NCBI GenBank assembly: GCA_000328365.1
Contig: KB295515.1
Location: forward strand, 236,932 to 300,931
Direction of reading: 5' to 3'
Source: Capitella teleta
Taxonomy: Eukaryota; Annelida; Polychaeta; Capitellidae
Length of the DNA stretch: 64,000 nucleotides
Shown here one piece after another: positions 49,544 through 62,989 of the stretch. The notes beneath the pieces were generated by a model that searched no databases, was not told where the DNA came from, and saw only the letters and a program-made list of their open reading frames with translations. The position numbers and the translations under genes were made by a program. Each line of letters opens with the position of its first letter. Position 1 is the stretch's first letter.

Positions 49544-50813
49544 TCAATTCTTCTGGTCGTGCGTACTTATTGCTGACGACCTCGTGAACGAGGTTTGGTA
49601 ATTTAGGCCTTCCTTTTTTCCAAGAATCCCACGGACTAATCGAACCAGTTCTATTTTGAACTGCTTGTTGCTAACGACGTAGAGAAATATATTGACACAG
49701 TGGTTGAAGAACCCCAACCAAATGGAGATTGACAGAAACAAGCGATACAGAGCGTTCCTTCTTGATGGTAACTCGTACTTGAGAGTTCTGGGCCAGTTGG
49801 ATGAACCGTAGAGTTGTCGAGGGGCTTTGAGAACGAAGAAGGTGATTGAAACGACGACCAGCATGGCTGCCGTGGAGTATGTCGTGTCCTTCTCGGATGA
49901 CACGTTCATCGCTTTCCTTGTGATCTGTGCGCGGATGAGGACAACAACAAGGATGACGTTGCAGATGAAGATGATTCCGCTGGGGATGTACAGCACACAG
50001 AAAGGCTTCAGGTGGACCCTTAGAACATCGGCAGCTAGGTTGTTGTCATACGTACAGAAGCCTTTGGTGTTGATTCCCGTGAGGACGAAACCTGAGCTGA
50101 ATACACCAATGAGGCCGACATGAACAATGAAAAGCACCCAACAAGTGACCTTTCGGCTGATGATCATCCTGGCTTTGAGTGGCAGTAGAATGGCAATGCA
50201 TCTCTCGCAGGACATGCACGCCAGCACCCAGCTAGAAGAACCTTCGCTGGTGTTGAACAAGAACAACCATATCTTACAGTAGTATTGGTCGGCTGAAGGG
50301 AGATCACGATTAAGTATGGATGTCATCCATAGTCTCCCTGGCATTCCAACCAATGAGAAGATCATGTCAGCCACAGCCAGCGCCATCATGTACACATACA
50401 TTGATAGGCCTCGCATCTTGGGTCGGGATATTATGATCACAATGATCAGAGCATTGCCAATTATGGTTAGGAAAGAGTTGATACCCAAACCGTATTGGTC
50501 GATTATCCGGGCAGCGGTGGCTTCAGGGTAAATGGAGAGAATCGGTTCCGGTGCAGCGGTGTTTGTGGCAACGCCATTGAGAGTGCTGAAAATATATATT
50601 AAATATTGGAATTTATATATTTATTCATTTAATGAAATTTCAAAAAACAAACAAACAAACAAACAAACAAACAAACAACAAACAAACAAACAAACAAAAT
50701 GGACGGATAGAAGCATTATCAATCAAATCTGTGGTTTATTTTTATATTGATACAGAAAGCAGAATGAAGAAATCACTCAAAAATGGAGTATCTAATACTT
50801 ACATGCATGGCAT
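49544..50813 (-). CDS. Class A (rhodopsin-like) G-protein-coupled receptor
   Basis: The main exon is 50585-49544. A tiny first coding exon, 50813-50803 (ATG plus 8 nt), ends at a strong GTAAGT donor and fits the phase-2 acceptor (TTTTCAG) at 50586-50588. Together they give 350 residues. Seven hydrophobic segments are visible. TM1 has GN, TM2 has LAVAD, the extracellular start of TM3 has the conserved Cys (YYCKIW), and loop 2 has its partner (GFCTYD). TM7 ends in NIFLYVVSN before a basic helix 8. Departures from the class A consensus: ERC in place of DRY, LKAP in place of CWxP, and NIFLY in place of NPxxY. The N-terminus is short (about 35 residues), as in small-ligand or peptide receptors. 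The ligand is unknown; orphan invertebrate peptide-receptor-like is my best guess. The 217-bp intron holds an (AAAC)n repeat. Confidence 0.92.
50647..50697. repeat. AAAC microsatellite in GPCR intron
   Basis: (CAAA)n with one interruption, within the only intron of the receptor gene. Confidence 0.95.
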
Positions 50814-51099
50814 TAAATATAAGCGCAAATAAATTATGTTAAACTGGTTGTTATACTTGAATATGTTGATACTATTTTGATTAAGTGATCGAATTATTCC
50901 GACAGGAACAGGATATGAGAGGAAAAGAAATGAGTGAAACAATAACAAGCAAATCAAGAATTGAAATTTAATGATGTAATAGCCGAATAGCTCATATGAT
51001 GCTATAGCAATGAATTATAATATTGAAAATATAACCGAATATTTCGTATGTGTAACATTATTTCTGAAAATGTTACTCATCAACATTCAAATGGTTTTA

Positions 51100-51370
51100 T
51101 TTTTATTCGGGAAACCCATATATAAAAACTCATTTTTAAACACAAGACCTCGTCAATTGAATAATCTTCCTTTTAATATTCGTTCGGTAAACTCTCTTGA
51201 GTCTTCAGAAGAATTATTCATCATTTTAATTTTTAGAAATGTTTTCAATTTGTAAATTCTACGTATAATTATATTCAACAATACATGCTATAAGCATTTT
51301 GTTCTAATCTAATTTGTTAGTTATGTCTTCTACTTTTGTTATGGTCATGATTATACCTCTGGTGACACCA
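51100..51370 (+). mobile_element. LINE 3'-end fragment
   Basis: A frame at 51127-51255 reads NTRPRQLNNLPFNIRSVNSL, matching the usual C-terminal tail of LINE ORF2 proteins (WNxLPxxIRxxxSLxxFK). The remaining sequence to AATTAAACTCAAAACTCAA looks like a 3' UTR. The upstream reverse transcriptase is missing, so this is a typical 5'-truncated insertion. Confidence 0.65.
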
Positions 51371-51379
51371 TTAATTTGC

Positions 51380-54300
51380 CAAATTAAACTCAAAACTCAA
51401 CCCTCATGATGAAACAAATGTGTAGAGTATCCACCTGTATAACATGCCAACAGTAATATTTGAATGAATGATTCCGAGAATTGTGATCGGCTGCTTAGTC
51501 TAATGAAGTATGGTGGATGTGTGTGTATATATATATATATATACACGTACTGTGTTCAAGAATAGCAGACACGGAGAAGTTCAATGTTCTTCATTATACG
51601 CGTCGGTTACCCATTCGGAACTCGAGACTGAGAATGACATTTTCCAGCAATACCGTTGGTTCCCCCTTGACATTCTTGTGCTCTCTCGAACCCATTCTAA
51701 AGACTCAGACTATGAGAGGAGACTCAGCTAGGTGGTTCAGCGGATGAGTACGCTGTCTCGGCACTGTGACGGACTGCTGTCCATCGCTGATGAATAGAAA
51801 ATTCCCAGATGAAACTTGTTGTGCTGTACTCTATAAGAAAAGCTCCGAAATTCGTCTCAGAAATGGATGATCCGAGTAAATCTGCAATCATTCAGGATGT
51901 TGACTCTTAACCTTCATAGCTACGGCGATTGTTCACGGACCCAAACACTCGATACTGATGATTTTGCTGTATAGATCGGTCGTTGGAATAACCTCAAAAG
52001 TTGGCAGCATTTCGATTATGCAGAAGACAAAATCCCAGCATCTCTATTTAGAAGCGACGGTGATCGTCGATCAATCGTGGATTTTGCGTCAGAATGTTAA
52101 AATTTAAACAAAGGATGCGCTGCGATCACAATATCAACTTCAAATAAGAATTTAGATCTCTCGATTTCATATGGGCGTTTTTTCTTCGTATTTATACTCT
52201 TTCGGGTTTTTTTTTTTTTTTTTTTTGGGGGGGGGGGGGGTTTGGTTTTTTTTTCATTCCATGTTTGATCTGAATGCAAATTCTATTTTCATGTTAACAT
52301 AATTATTCACCGCCAGGGTTCATAATTTCCTTTGGCCAAAAATAAAAGAAGAGAATTTTCGTCGTTAGTGGTTAATGTGTTAAAGAGTGGAATGTGGCCA
52401 CCATCTGCCTGTAGTTGAGAGCGCGACCTGAAAGTTATAATGATTCCATATAATTGTATGGCGGACAACCCCACGACAAAGACCAATGTTGCTTAGAAAG
52501 GGTGCTATTTGGCGATTGTCTGTTATTCGATAGGCTATCTATTAGAACAACTTGGAAACCGGATGAGCGCAATATATCGATATCGATCTATTTATAGCAC
52601 TTCTTCATCAGAAACTATTCCTGGCTCTGCATCTGTAATAATATATTTTGTTAACTGATATTATGGATAACTATCGCGAGGAGAGATAATGGTTTGTGAA
52701 AAGTAATAAGGATTGCCCACAACCAGTGTACATGCATTTCAATGTTATATTCTAATAGCCCAATTGAAAAAATTCAATATTCCATTTTTTATAAGGATCA
52801 AATAGCTATTGCAACTGTGTATCAATAGAGAATCGATAGAGTATCAATTGTATCAATCAATGTTAGATTCCATAATTGTATGTTGGTTCCTCTCAAAACA
52901 TAAAGAGCAAAATTGTCACATCAATAACAATAATACAATTATGTCATTTTTTCAAAAAGATGTGATAATTGAATAGTTTCTAAAATAAAAACAATTCCTC
53001 TTGACTCATCAAGTGGAAGCAGAGAACACCAAAAGTTTCCAAACCTTGTTTGATTATCCATGTTTGACAAAAGAAGGCGCTCAGAAATGCAGTCATGAAT
53101 GGGGCTGACTTGGCTTTTATAATGTCGTTCATAACAAAAGCGCAATCGATAACAAGCGCCAACTTCATGCTTCCGTTTGCGTGTGGTTAAAATACCCCCT
53201 GAAAGGACCAATCAAGAGACTGAGCACCTGCCTGGAAATTTGATCACCCTGTTTTTTGCCTCCCCATTTATGCTCGGGATCCGATTGACTTTCAAATGAA
53301 AATTTTTCATGCAATGGATGTTGTTCAATTATTACCTCTCTTTTTTTGTGACTTGGAGACAATGAGGCGAGGAAACGAAGAAATGCTGACTATTTTGCTC
53401 GGTTTTTCATTTCTCACGATTTCAATGTGCAACCTACAGGCCCCATATAAACAGAGTGGGAAAATTATCTGACTCCTCATTAATTGATTCAAGTGTCATT
53501 CTGCTGAGTATTCTAGAATCCGAGCACTGGCCATTTCTAAATTTAGGCCAGGGAGCTTATGAAACTGTTATGTAACCGACGATTCAGGATGATCGTTGGT
53601 TACAGTTTGTGGAATTAGGTTCTCCAATCTGAGCCACCCGCTGTTTCGAGCGAAATGCAAAACGGACGTCTATCCGACATAAATTCACACTAGCACGTGA
53701 GAAAACATACAGAAAAGATTAAATCGGGTCCACTTTTGTTGAATGATTATTAAAGTTTGCGAAATTTTAGCGCTTTTGGTTCGCCGAAATCGATTCTGCA
53801 ATAATCGAGTGAACGTTTGAAGGGGCTGCCATGGCAACGGGTGAGACATAAAGATCACTTTTCATAACCGATGTCTCATCTTGTATACATGTACTAGTAA
53901 TAATAGGTAGCTCGTTTCTATATCTATGCTTTTCAGTGCCAGGACTTACTGCAAGTTGTTTCTCCTTGCGTTGAACGTACCTGTTAGAAAAAAAGAAAAA
54001 ATAACATAATAACATATTCATCCCATGCCAGTGCAGACGTAGTATTTGTGAATGGAGAAAAATAAAAGCTCTTACTCGTAGACCTACAATAGGGACACTG
54101 CCATGAATGGATGATAAGAACGACTTGATGTGAATTAGATTACTGAACGATTAGTTGGCTGGCTTTGATTAAATTCATATGAGGCGGTTCGTATACGATC
54201 GCCGCCGGCGAAAATGTCCAGAGAAAAAGTAAAATGCTATTCAAATGATTTTTGAGTGAGTAGATCTATTGAGTGAATTATGGCACATGATATTCTCCCA

Positions 54301-55500
54301 CCTTTGACATTTGCAATAACTAATTAAAAAAATAGCAAAAAAAAAAAAAATAATAATAAAAAATAAACACAAAAACTAGCAACAGACAACGAGAAGAATC
54401 CTGACAACACAAATTACAGGTAAGTCAAATATTCATTGAGCCCCCTCCCCCCCCCCCAAAAAAAAAAATATAAATAAATAAATAAATAAAAAAATTTAAA
54501 AATTAAAAATTAAAAAATTAAAAATAAAAATAAAAGTAAAAAAAAAAAAATCGTAAAAAAGCGTAAAAACCCCACAAAAACACTAACAGAGGGTACATAG
54601 TTATAATCCCACTTTTGTTAATCAATTTCAAGCAATAACAGTAATGTAATATACAAAATTTGTTCCGGTACGAAGATTAATCCGGGTCAAAGATCGACGT
54701 ATATGTAGTGGTGAGAAATACGAAAGACACGGTTGCCGCTCCTAATCGAAGTGGTAGGGACCACCTCGGCACAAATGGAATCAAGGGCTAAGCTACCAAT
54801 TTCAGCATCACAACGTTCAAGAACACCCGCTTGAGAAACTCGCTTCATCAACAAATTCGGACGACCCTTTGCTTGATGGAAACTGTTTTGGAACCCCTCA
54901 CCAGGGTCCCGCCACGGGAACGAAAGCCCAGAGCGATTGACATTTCTACAACGGTAGATAACCCTTCGATTTTCGATGGAGAAAGCATGTTCCGCTTCAG
55001 AGTGTACATCTTTGACATACTTCCACTGGCCGTCCTGATCAAAATCATCTTTGGGAATAATACTTGAAACGAAATTACTGATCCAATTGCTTGTGAACCA
55101 TGGCACATGACAGTCGCCTTATGCAATGCTACCATTTGAAATTACAGCATTGAACGAGGAAATCGAGTATAGCAGCATGAACACAGCCTAATGCACACCT
55201 GTTGGTCAAATACAAAGCCATGTAGTAAAAGGTGTAGGAGTATAATAAGGTATATTAGTTCCCAGCTAATGCATCCCCACCAATGGACAATTGAATACCC
55301 GCCTGGCTCTTCACCATGGAGCACCTTCACACCACACATAGATAGCAACTTGCGAGATTGACACAATGGGTGTGAATGTGTGTCATATTAATAACACTCA
55401 ATACAATGAGTAGTGTCTGTCAAACTTGATAGCGTGTACAAGTAGACAAGAACATGATAGCATATTCAGAACAAGTAATTACAATTAGGATTTCAAACCC
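51380..55500. other. Intergenic, low-complexity tracts, no firm gene
   Basis: Contains a TA run at 51527-51543, T and G runs at 52207-52241, and A-rich low-complexity sequence at about 54325-54550. A minus frame at 54687-55106 (about 139 codons, charged composition) could be an exon of an unknown gene but shows no known motif. Confidence 0.4.
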
Positions 55501-55529
55501 CAACCCTTCAAAGATCAGTTCATGCACTT

Positions 55530-55760
55530 TTGTTTGCCATGTCACTTTCTTTTACTTGATGCATCGAAAGCTTTTGATCGCGCACATACTTTACACGATC
55601 AAAATCAATTGTTTTATTTGTCGCGTAAGAGAAGGTTGTGTGCAAGGATATCTTTGTTGCTTTCTCATCTGTAAACAAATCAATGCCTGAGTGTCAGAGG
55701 GCGTAGTTCCCCATCCGTACATCTTGGTACAACAATCGTAGAAAGCAGTACCTCCTGAAA
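55530..55760 (+). mobile_element. LINE reverse transcriptase fragment
   Basis: A plus-strand frame around 55550 reads LLLDASKAFDRAHTLHDQN, the conserved reverse transcriptase block seen in LINEs, followed by a LLSHL*TNQCLSV stretch matching the next block with a stop in it. Only this short middle piece remains; an A-rich tract follows at 55758-55790. Confidence 0.75.
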
Positions 55761-55769
55761 AAAAAAAAA

Positions 55770-57740
55770 ACAAAAAAAAAAAAAAAAAAAAATTGAACTC
55801 TACTGTTTAACCAGTGTTTTTTAAGTGTACTTTCGATCATTATATAATTAATGCTTTAAGCAAACAATTCTGCGGAAAAAATAGTAGTCCCTAATAAATT
55901 GAAAGACAAACTTACGAGAGATGCAAAAGATAACGACGTAATTTTGCTCTAAGGCATCTATCTCTTGGGTGTGAACGTGTCCTGGTGTGTCCCACAAAAA
56001 GCAAAACAGGCTGAAGAAAATGTAAGAAAATCTTCAAAGACCCAATGGGCGAAAGCAAGCAACGTGTGTACGACAAAGGAATTAACGCACCATTGCCCTG
56101 CCTCGGGATGTAATGGATCATTGTTGTTTTTAAGAACAACTTGGGAAAAGTCTGTTTATTCACACGTTGAAGGGTTTTTGTAGGCTAACGGCAGAGATAA
56201 CAATAAAGACCATCCAAGACGAAACGTCGCTTTAAAAATATGTGGGTGTTTGTTACACCACACAGAGAGGCTGATAGTGCTGTTACCTGTCTTCTGGACT
56301 TCTACCATTCTACAACGTGACCTCTGACCTTTCTAGAAATGATTCACCCTTCTAGGATGGTACCAGTTTAGGAGCAATTTTTACACGGCTTTCAATTATG
56401 GACAGCCCCCAAATGGTCCCTCCATCACAAATGTCTTACAAAACAAGAATTGAAGGTTGATTTTTTCGGATCGTGCCTACATTTCAATGTGACTTGTGAC
56501 AATGTACAACCAAATTCAGAGTTACCTGTGAAAAGATTTCTTTAAATGGGTGAAACCTCTCTGATTGACGATGCCATTCTCCTCCAGGAGACTCGCATTG
56601 TTTTTGAGAGTGAAAGAGTCATGCTGTTATTCCTGATTTAAGCGACAAAGCTGAGTCTGATTTCTCATTCCTTTTAATAGGCGCAAATGAATGGTATTTA
56701 TAGCCGCTGCTATTATTATAAGATAAGCACTCAATCGGTGTAAAAGGTGTAATTCGAGAAATGTCCATGTCTTTCACTCTGATTAAATATAGCAGCAGTA
56801 TTATATCCTCTATCACCCAGAAATGATACCGACAAACTGTGTGGTGTCCATTCGATAACTGATTGTAAATACTCGCTGTACTGACTGACATTGCCACCCT
56901 GCGAACACTTCTTTTCCCTCACAAAATAAAAATTGCGTATAACCCGTTTCCTTGGGGCATTCTTTGGTGCCCATTATAGGCCTACTTGCGCTCTACGCAA
57001 TTGGTACTGGTTTTGCTTTGCCTTCCTGCCTCGTAATTCTTTTGTTCTCTCGTTGATTGTGTTGTTAAGGTCGAAGCAAGGTTCTCTGAGCGGGGTATGT
57101 TGCTGCATGTTAGGGCTTCAGTGCTGTGGCTTCGCATTATCACCATTGAGTGTAGCCATAAATTAATAACATAATTATTGTATGTGTCAAACAAAACTGA
57201 CATATAGCTACATTTAATGGTTTATTATTGCGCTGGATCATGGATATGTTGCTTTACCGTATTGCAAATACAATTCTCTTTAACCGGGTATTAATCGAAA
57301 TATCCACGTGAGCAACTGAAACATATTCCAATCGTGGGCGTGAGGGCGGCAACTGAAACTCTCATACAGTAGCTGGCAGCAGAGATTAACCGATTCTCTA
57401 TCTCCAAGAATGTGCACAAACAGGATTTCAGTGGTATGATCACTTTCAGCAATGACGCATGCTGATCATCCACTCCGGGAGCTCATTACACTTGAAATAC
57501 CGCAAGTATACGTTGTAGAATCTTTATACTTGGAATTGCAGTACAGTTACATCACAGAATAATTAAAATCCAGAAATAATTTTCTATGTCGATCTGTCAG
57601 TATTCAAACTGTAATGCATCGAATATTTGATTGCATTTTATGTTTGCTTTCTGGTTGAGTTTGAGTAATACGTTTCCTCTGTACTGAATTAATGAGCTAT
57701 TAAGAACGCCGCATAAGCTGTAATTCCGTAGTTTCCATGT
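55770..57740. other. Intergenic, no supported gene
   Basis: An A-rich tract at the left and chance reading frames. Nothing recognisable was seen upstream of the mucin-like gene's first exon. Confidence 0.5.
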
Positions 57741-57745
57741 GAGCC

Positions 57746-60700
57746 ATGACTGTGTCCGCTGCTGTCCGTGTTGTGTTCGTAGCTCTGTTATACCTCAATG
57801 GCTTCATTGACCAGGTGAGTGTACCAGTAAAACTAATTTCAGAGTGTGTACTAAGCATTTTATTCACTCGCTCCTTATGATAACATAGTTTTATTTCCTG
57901 ACTTGAGCCCCCCCCTTCAGAAAGAAAACAAGAAAAAAAAAAAAAAAAAAAAAAAAAAAAACATGAAATAAGTATTATTTCGGGAATTAGACTCAAACCG
58001 AACAGCATTCAACTATTATTCTATTATTGTATGTTGCTACAGGATAAAATTAATTGGGGAACAGAAGTGAACCAGCAAATGCTTTGATCTCATTTCAGGT
58101 GGAGAGTATAGGAGGTGACACAGGAGGGGAATACGGATATTACGAGAATGGATATGACACAGCTGACATCATAAATATTCCATATGAATATGAGCTAACG
58201 GAACAAATTACTACTGAACCAACAACACAAACCACAGATCAAACAACACAAACCACTGAACCAACAACACAAACAACCGAACCAACAACACAAACCACAG
58301 ATCAAACAACACAAACCACTGAACCAACAACACAAACAACCGAACCAACAACACAAACCACCGAGCCAACAACACAAACCACAGATCAAACAACACAAAC
58401 CACTGAACCAACAACACAAACCACTGAACCAACAACACAACCCACTGAACCAACAACACAAACCACTGAACCAACAACACAAACCACTGAGCCAACAACA
58501 CAAACCACTGAACCAACAACACAACCCACTGAACCAACAACACAAACCACTGAACCAACAACACAAACCACTGAGCCAACAACACAAACCACTGAACCAA
58601 CAACACAAACCACAGATCGAACAACACAAACCACTGAACAAATAACACAAACTACTGAACAAACAACACAAACCAATGAGCCATCAACTCAAGAGCCAAA
58701 AACACAAACCACAAAACCAACAGCAAAATTAACGACTGAAACAACTTTTGAATTCACGGTGAAATTTGAGAACAAAAACAATATGCTTTCGCATTCAAAA
58801 ACAATCACCTCGGATACAGAAGTAATCACCCTCGCCAACACACATTCTATAAATTCTGAAACCTCTACCCAGTTTTCAACCACCAAGGATTTCATGGTTA
58901 CTCAAGGTGTTAGTTCGCCAACACCTAAAATCCCGGAAGGTATGGTTATTAATACATTCTGATTATACCTGGCAAGCATTAATACCGTTATATTATCTAG
59001 GTGTAGAGTCAGAAATATTGTTATTTAACCACACGTTGATGACTGAAGAGAAAAATAAGGTGACGGCAGTTATCCGGAAGGCCTGGAATGATTACACAGA
59101 CCGCGTACCTCTCGCCCCGTTTGGCTTCTTGGAGAATGGAGTTGGTGTGTTCTTTGATGAATGTAGAAGGTGAGGCGAGAAGTTTCAAAATGGTGAACAT
59201 TCATGGTCGAATTCTTGCATATAGGTTAACCACATATCTCCTTTACCTACCCTTCATCCGTTACGCCACAACACCACTACTAGTATATCCGCACGCAATT
59301 CGTATCCTGGTGGCATCAAGCCAACGTATATGCTTCTTTGAGAACATGTATTTTGTCATGTCCGCACGTAATGGTTATCAATCGTTCATTTTGCATGTTT
59401 TGACATAACATACTCATTGTTAATCAACTAAAGCTAACGAATTTGTTGCAAATGGGTCTGAACTCATGAGAATCGTGCTGATTAAAATTATGAATGCAGT
59501 AATTTTGGATTACGTGTATGGCTTTTACGCTTGTTATAGCGGACTTGGCTATGCACAACGGGGTTGACGTCTTCTAATTCTGCAATGCTTAGAATGTGGT
59601 AATGCATTATGCATATAATGTCAACACAATATGCTTGTATAATACAGGCTGCATATAATCGCAAACTCGGGGGCACTCTGGAAGAGCATAAAAGGATTAT
59701 TTGAATGAAGAGTAACGATGAATGTGACACACTAATAAAGAAAAGATTGTGATCGAGGTTCGTGATGATATTGCCTATAAAATTATCTAATTCATCATAA
59801 AACACCTGAACGAAAACATAACTACAGTGAGCCTTTTTTTTTTTTTTGAATTCATTTAAAAGCATTATTATGAATTCATTTTAAGATTGCACTAGTATGA
59901 TTATTTATGCAAATGTCATGAATGATATCTCTTGTAACTTCTTAAATGAAATACCACAACAGTTTTACTTCGAAGGTGGTGTTTGTTGGTGCTCCCACTT
60001 ATCCTCGAGCAACCGCTTCCAATTGTTTAAAGCTATAACTGGCAATTAATTCTCTCTTAAAATTGACTTAATATAACTTAGATTGCTTTATCTTACGAAG
60101 AGAAATTACCAGTAGATGCCTGTATAATCTCTCTCGCGGCTAACAACATCGGTCACTGATCTCGTCAGTGTGCATTGTTAGCATGCACCAGTAAATTGTG
60201 TTGCTATGAAAATGGCACTTTTGTCATAATTGATAAATTTACTGAACATCTCGATCTTGACTGCATTTTTTTATGATATCACCAAACTTTTCCCATTACA
60301 GACATGGAAAAGAGCAGACAATTATGCATGTAAATGTGCTCATCTCGGATGAAAATTCCACCCGTTCACCATTGAAAAACATTCTGAAGAAAAACACCTT
60401 AGATATTAAACTGTCTGCAGGGCCATTTGTGATATTGAAAGAGGATGACCCGTGTATGGTCAGTCCCGAGGGCAAAGAATCTCTTCAAGGTGACCAGGAT
60501 GACCAGGTAAGATCCTCATGTTATGTTATGTAGGTCTATGAATCCTGCAAAATTCCATATATTAATGATAAGCAGGGAATTGAGCATTGTGATATTTGTG
60601 ATATCTCTGCAGAACGTTTATATGATTTCTATTCAGTCGTTCACACATAGAATTTCATTAATTGCAAAATTGAATTTCTCTCAGGTGTTTCCATGGCATT

Positions 60701-61075
60701 GGATCGTCTTGTGTGCAATTGGGAGCCTAGCAACCGTTGCCATAGCTGTCGTTGTGTTGCGAGTGCGACGGTAAGCATGTTTCATTTATAATGCAAATAA
60801 TGTCGCCCTACTTCTGCCATTTTATTTTGCTCGTTCTCTACAATATGCTTGCATGAGAGATATTTGTATTTACATCATATGCAGCCATCACTAATAACAA
60901 CGGAGATGTACCAATATATCGGTGTGCCAAAACAAGAGCGCAACATAATCGAATATCGTAATACTCAGTCATAATAACATAAATATCTGTTTGTATTTTC
61001 AGACAGGAAACATTCCATTTAGCAACAACGTCGGGATCCGGTTCACACTATAGCCGTCAGTTGGGCATGCTATAA
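57746..61075 (+). CDS. Mucin-like single-pass membrane protein
   Basis: Six exons with matching phases: 57746-57814, 58099-58939, 59001-59169, 60302-60506, 60685-60770 and 61003-61075, giving 480 residues. Exon 1 is a signal peptide (MTVSAAVRVVFVALLYLNGF). A short Tyr/Gly/Glu-rich segment precedes 23 perfect-length 7-residue repeats (consensus TTEPTTQ) at residues 61-221, a likely O-glycosylated stalk. A Ser/Thr-rich stretch follows. Then comes a folded extracellular region (about 304-428) with NHT and NST glycosylation sites and few cysteines. It could be SEA-like by position before the membrane, but no autoproteolytic site is seen. A transmembrane helix spans about 433-453 (WIVLCAIGSLATVAIAVVVL), with a cytoplasmic tail of about 25 residues. 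It is probably a cell-surface, possibly epithelial, protein. I do not recognise a family name. Splice sites are all GT-AG. Confidence 0.87.
57931..57961. repeat. Poly-A tract in mucin-like gene intron 1
   Basis: Run of about 30 A between exons 1 and 2. Confidence 0.9.
58210..58692 (+). repeat. 21-bp coding repeat, 23 units
   Basis: An exact multiple of 21 bp (483 bp) encoding TTEPTTQ and variants (TTDQTTQ, PTEPTTQ). Higher-order order is visible: a DQ variant recurs every three to four units at the start, and a PTE variant marks two later blocks. No indel breaks the frame. Expected to vary in copy number between individuals. Confidence 0.97.
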
Positions 61076-61261
61076 CACACACAAGAGCAATTAAACATTT
61101 CATAATATGTAATCTATAGTAACCGGAAATACTAGTCCTGCATGCTGCATAGTCATTTATTATTCGGAATAATTGGAATTATTGCTGATGTATTATTAAA
61201 TCAATTCTTTCTGTATTGCTCTTTGTCGTAAATTTAATTTTAATTTGTATATGCCGGGTCG

Positions 61262-61267
61262 AATAAA
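61262..61267 (+). terminator. Possible polyadenylation signal of mucin-like gene
   Basis: AATAAA about 190 bases after the stop codon, in an AT-rich 3' region. Confidence 0.45.
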
Positions 61268-61269
61268 TT

Positions 61270-62980
61270 AAAAGTGAGATAAAATAAAATAATAGCCGGC
61301 AATCTACAAAACAAAACACAAGCGCGGCTGACAGTTTGTGTATCACGTGTGCGTTTTGGATCATTCACAGCTGCTGGAGCGCAGAAACTATATTATTTGA
61401 ATTTTTAACCTTTTAGCACTTGATTGTGCATCGATACAAACCACGAATACTACAAGGTGTTCAAAAATGCTAAATATCGGATATCGGGTAGCAGGAAATG
61501 ACTGACAGGTCTCAATTATTAATTATTGTATTGTCTAGACGTCAGCCTAATCTGAAAATGTGTTCGTCTGTAATCGGTTACACGTTGTGCCACATCACCA
61601 TTCCCAAGAAATACCGCAGTATGACTCAGCTGTTATCATGGAACGCACCATGAGGATACAGCTCTTAGAAATTCTAATTATATACTTGGCCTATTGGTTG
61701 CGAAATTTATCGCCTAGCCCTTCAGTTATTGAACGTATTTTCGATGCATAGAAGGAGCATCAACCTTGATTCTTTCAACAGTGTTCAATCATGGGAAATT
61801 ATATTGTAATGACCTCATCATGATTATCATTCAAGCCATTTGATTTCACTTAATCAATCAAGTTGGGCAAGGAAGTACGATATAATCATATGTACGACAA
61901 AGGCTTATTTCGTAATGTGCCGAAGGCGCACACGGATATGACTGAGCCTGGACAGCTTGCTCGCATACACAATGGGTCACTTTTGGGGACAAGCCAAAGA
62001 AAACTTCGATTTCGTGCGGACTAAAGTTGACGAACATTGTGAACCAAAAAATTGACACTACCTACGAAGGGGTACACTTCTATCCGGGCATTCAAAAGTC
62101 GACTAAAATTTGAACAAAGATCACTAATTGTCTGAGCAAATGCTGTCCGTTTTTGTACACGGCAACTCATGCTGGAACCTCCTGTTACATAACAGGATTA
62201 TTGTATCCACTGGCGGCACAAAAGCGTGGCCAGTGCTGTGACTCTAGTCTTGGAGACTGATTCGAGTTTCAATATAATCGTAAGCCATAATTATGATCAA
62301 TTTTACCGCAAACACAGCTTCGTCAATTTCATTATTTAGAGACGCGGAGATATCTTGATGAAGATACCATTCATTTCACCATACGCATAGCAAAATTGAA
62401 GTTCTTAAGAAAATCTTAATGAATGAATGTGATAAGCAAATTTGGAGCATTTCACTAGGACTATGACGCCTTTGTAGATAAATCAATAACAGTGCAGTAA
62501 TCTACGTTGGAGCCATCTTTACAATAGAGTGAATCTCTCAATGCTCCCTTGGCTTGCAAAATGTGTGTCTTTGCATGTTAATGCCGTCATGCTTGATCGG
62601 TTTATGTTGTTGGCAGCAAACCGAGTGCACGAGGAATATGATTTATCATATTCCTCGTGATATTCCTCGTCTTCCATTACATGTATATTCTGTATATTTG
62701 GGGCCTGCAAAACTGCAGACTGCGAAAAAAAAAAAAAAAAAAAAATAGAAGGCGTAAAAATGGACCAAAGCAATATCCATGACATTTCGTAGTGTGTGTC
62801 AATGAGACCGAAACGTATTTGAGCATTCTTTTTCAAAATGATAGGGGTGGATTTAGCTACTCGTCAGCTGCGCGATTCGCATACACAACCGACCAAAATG
62901 GCCTAATAAAAACTGTGAATCTAGACGTCTAGGAACTCCACTTCCAATCAGTTTTCTGGTGTAGAGCTTGCAAACGTTTG
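61270..62980. other. Intergenic, no supported gene
   Basis: Holds a 13-bp-arm hairpin at 62629-62658 and an A-run at 62726-62745. No gene signal was seen. Confidence 0.5.
62629..62658. repeat. Perfect hairpin, 13-bp arms
   Basis: ACGAGGAATATGA and TCATATTCCTCGT around a TTTA loop. A further partial copy of the right arm (ATATTCCTCGT) follows directly. Confidence 0.95.
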
Positions 62981-62989
62981 TCACACAGT

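Noticed and set aside
54687-55106. 139-codon minus-strand frame
   Set aside because: Protein-like composition but no motif, no convincing exon boundaries and no link to the receptor gene downstream; left as unproven.
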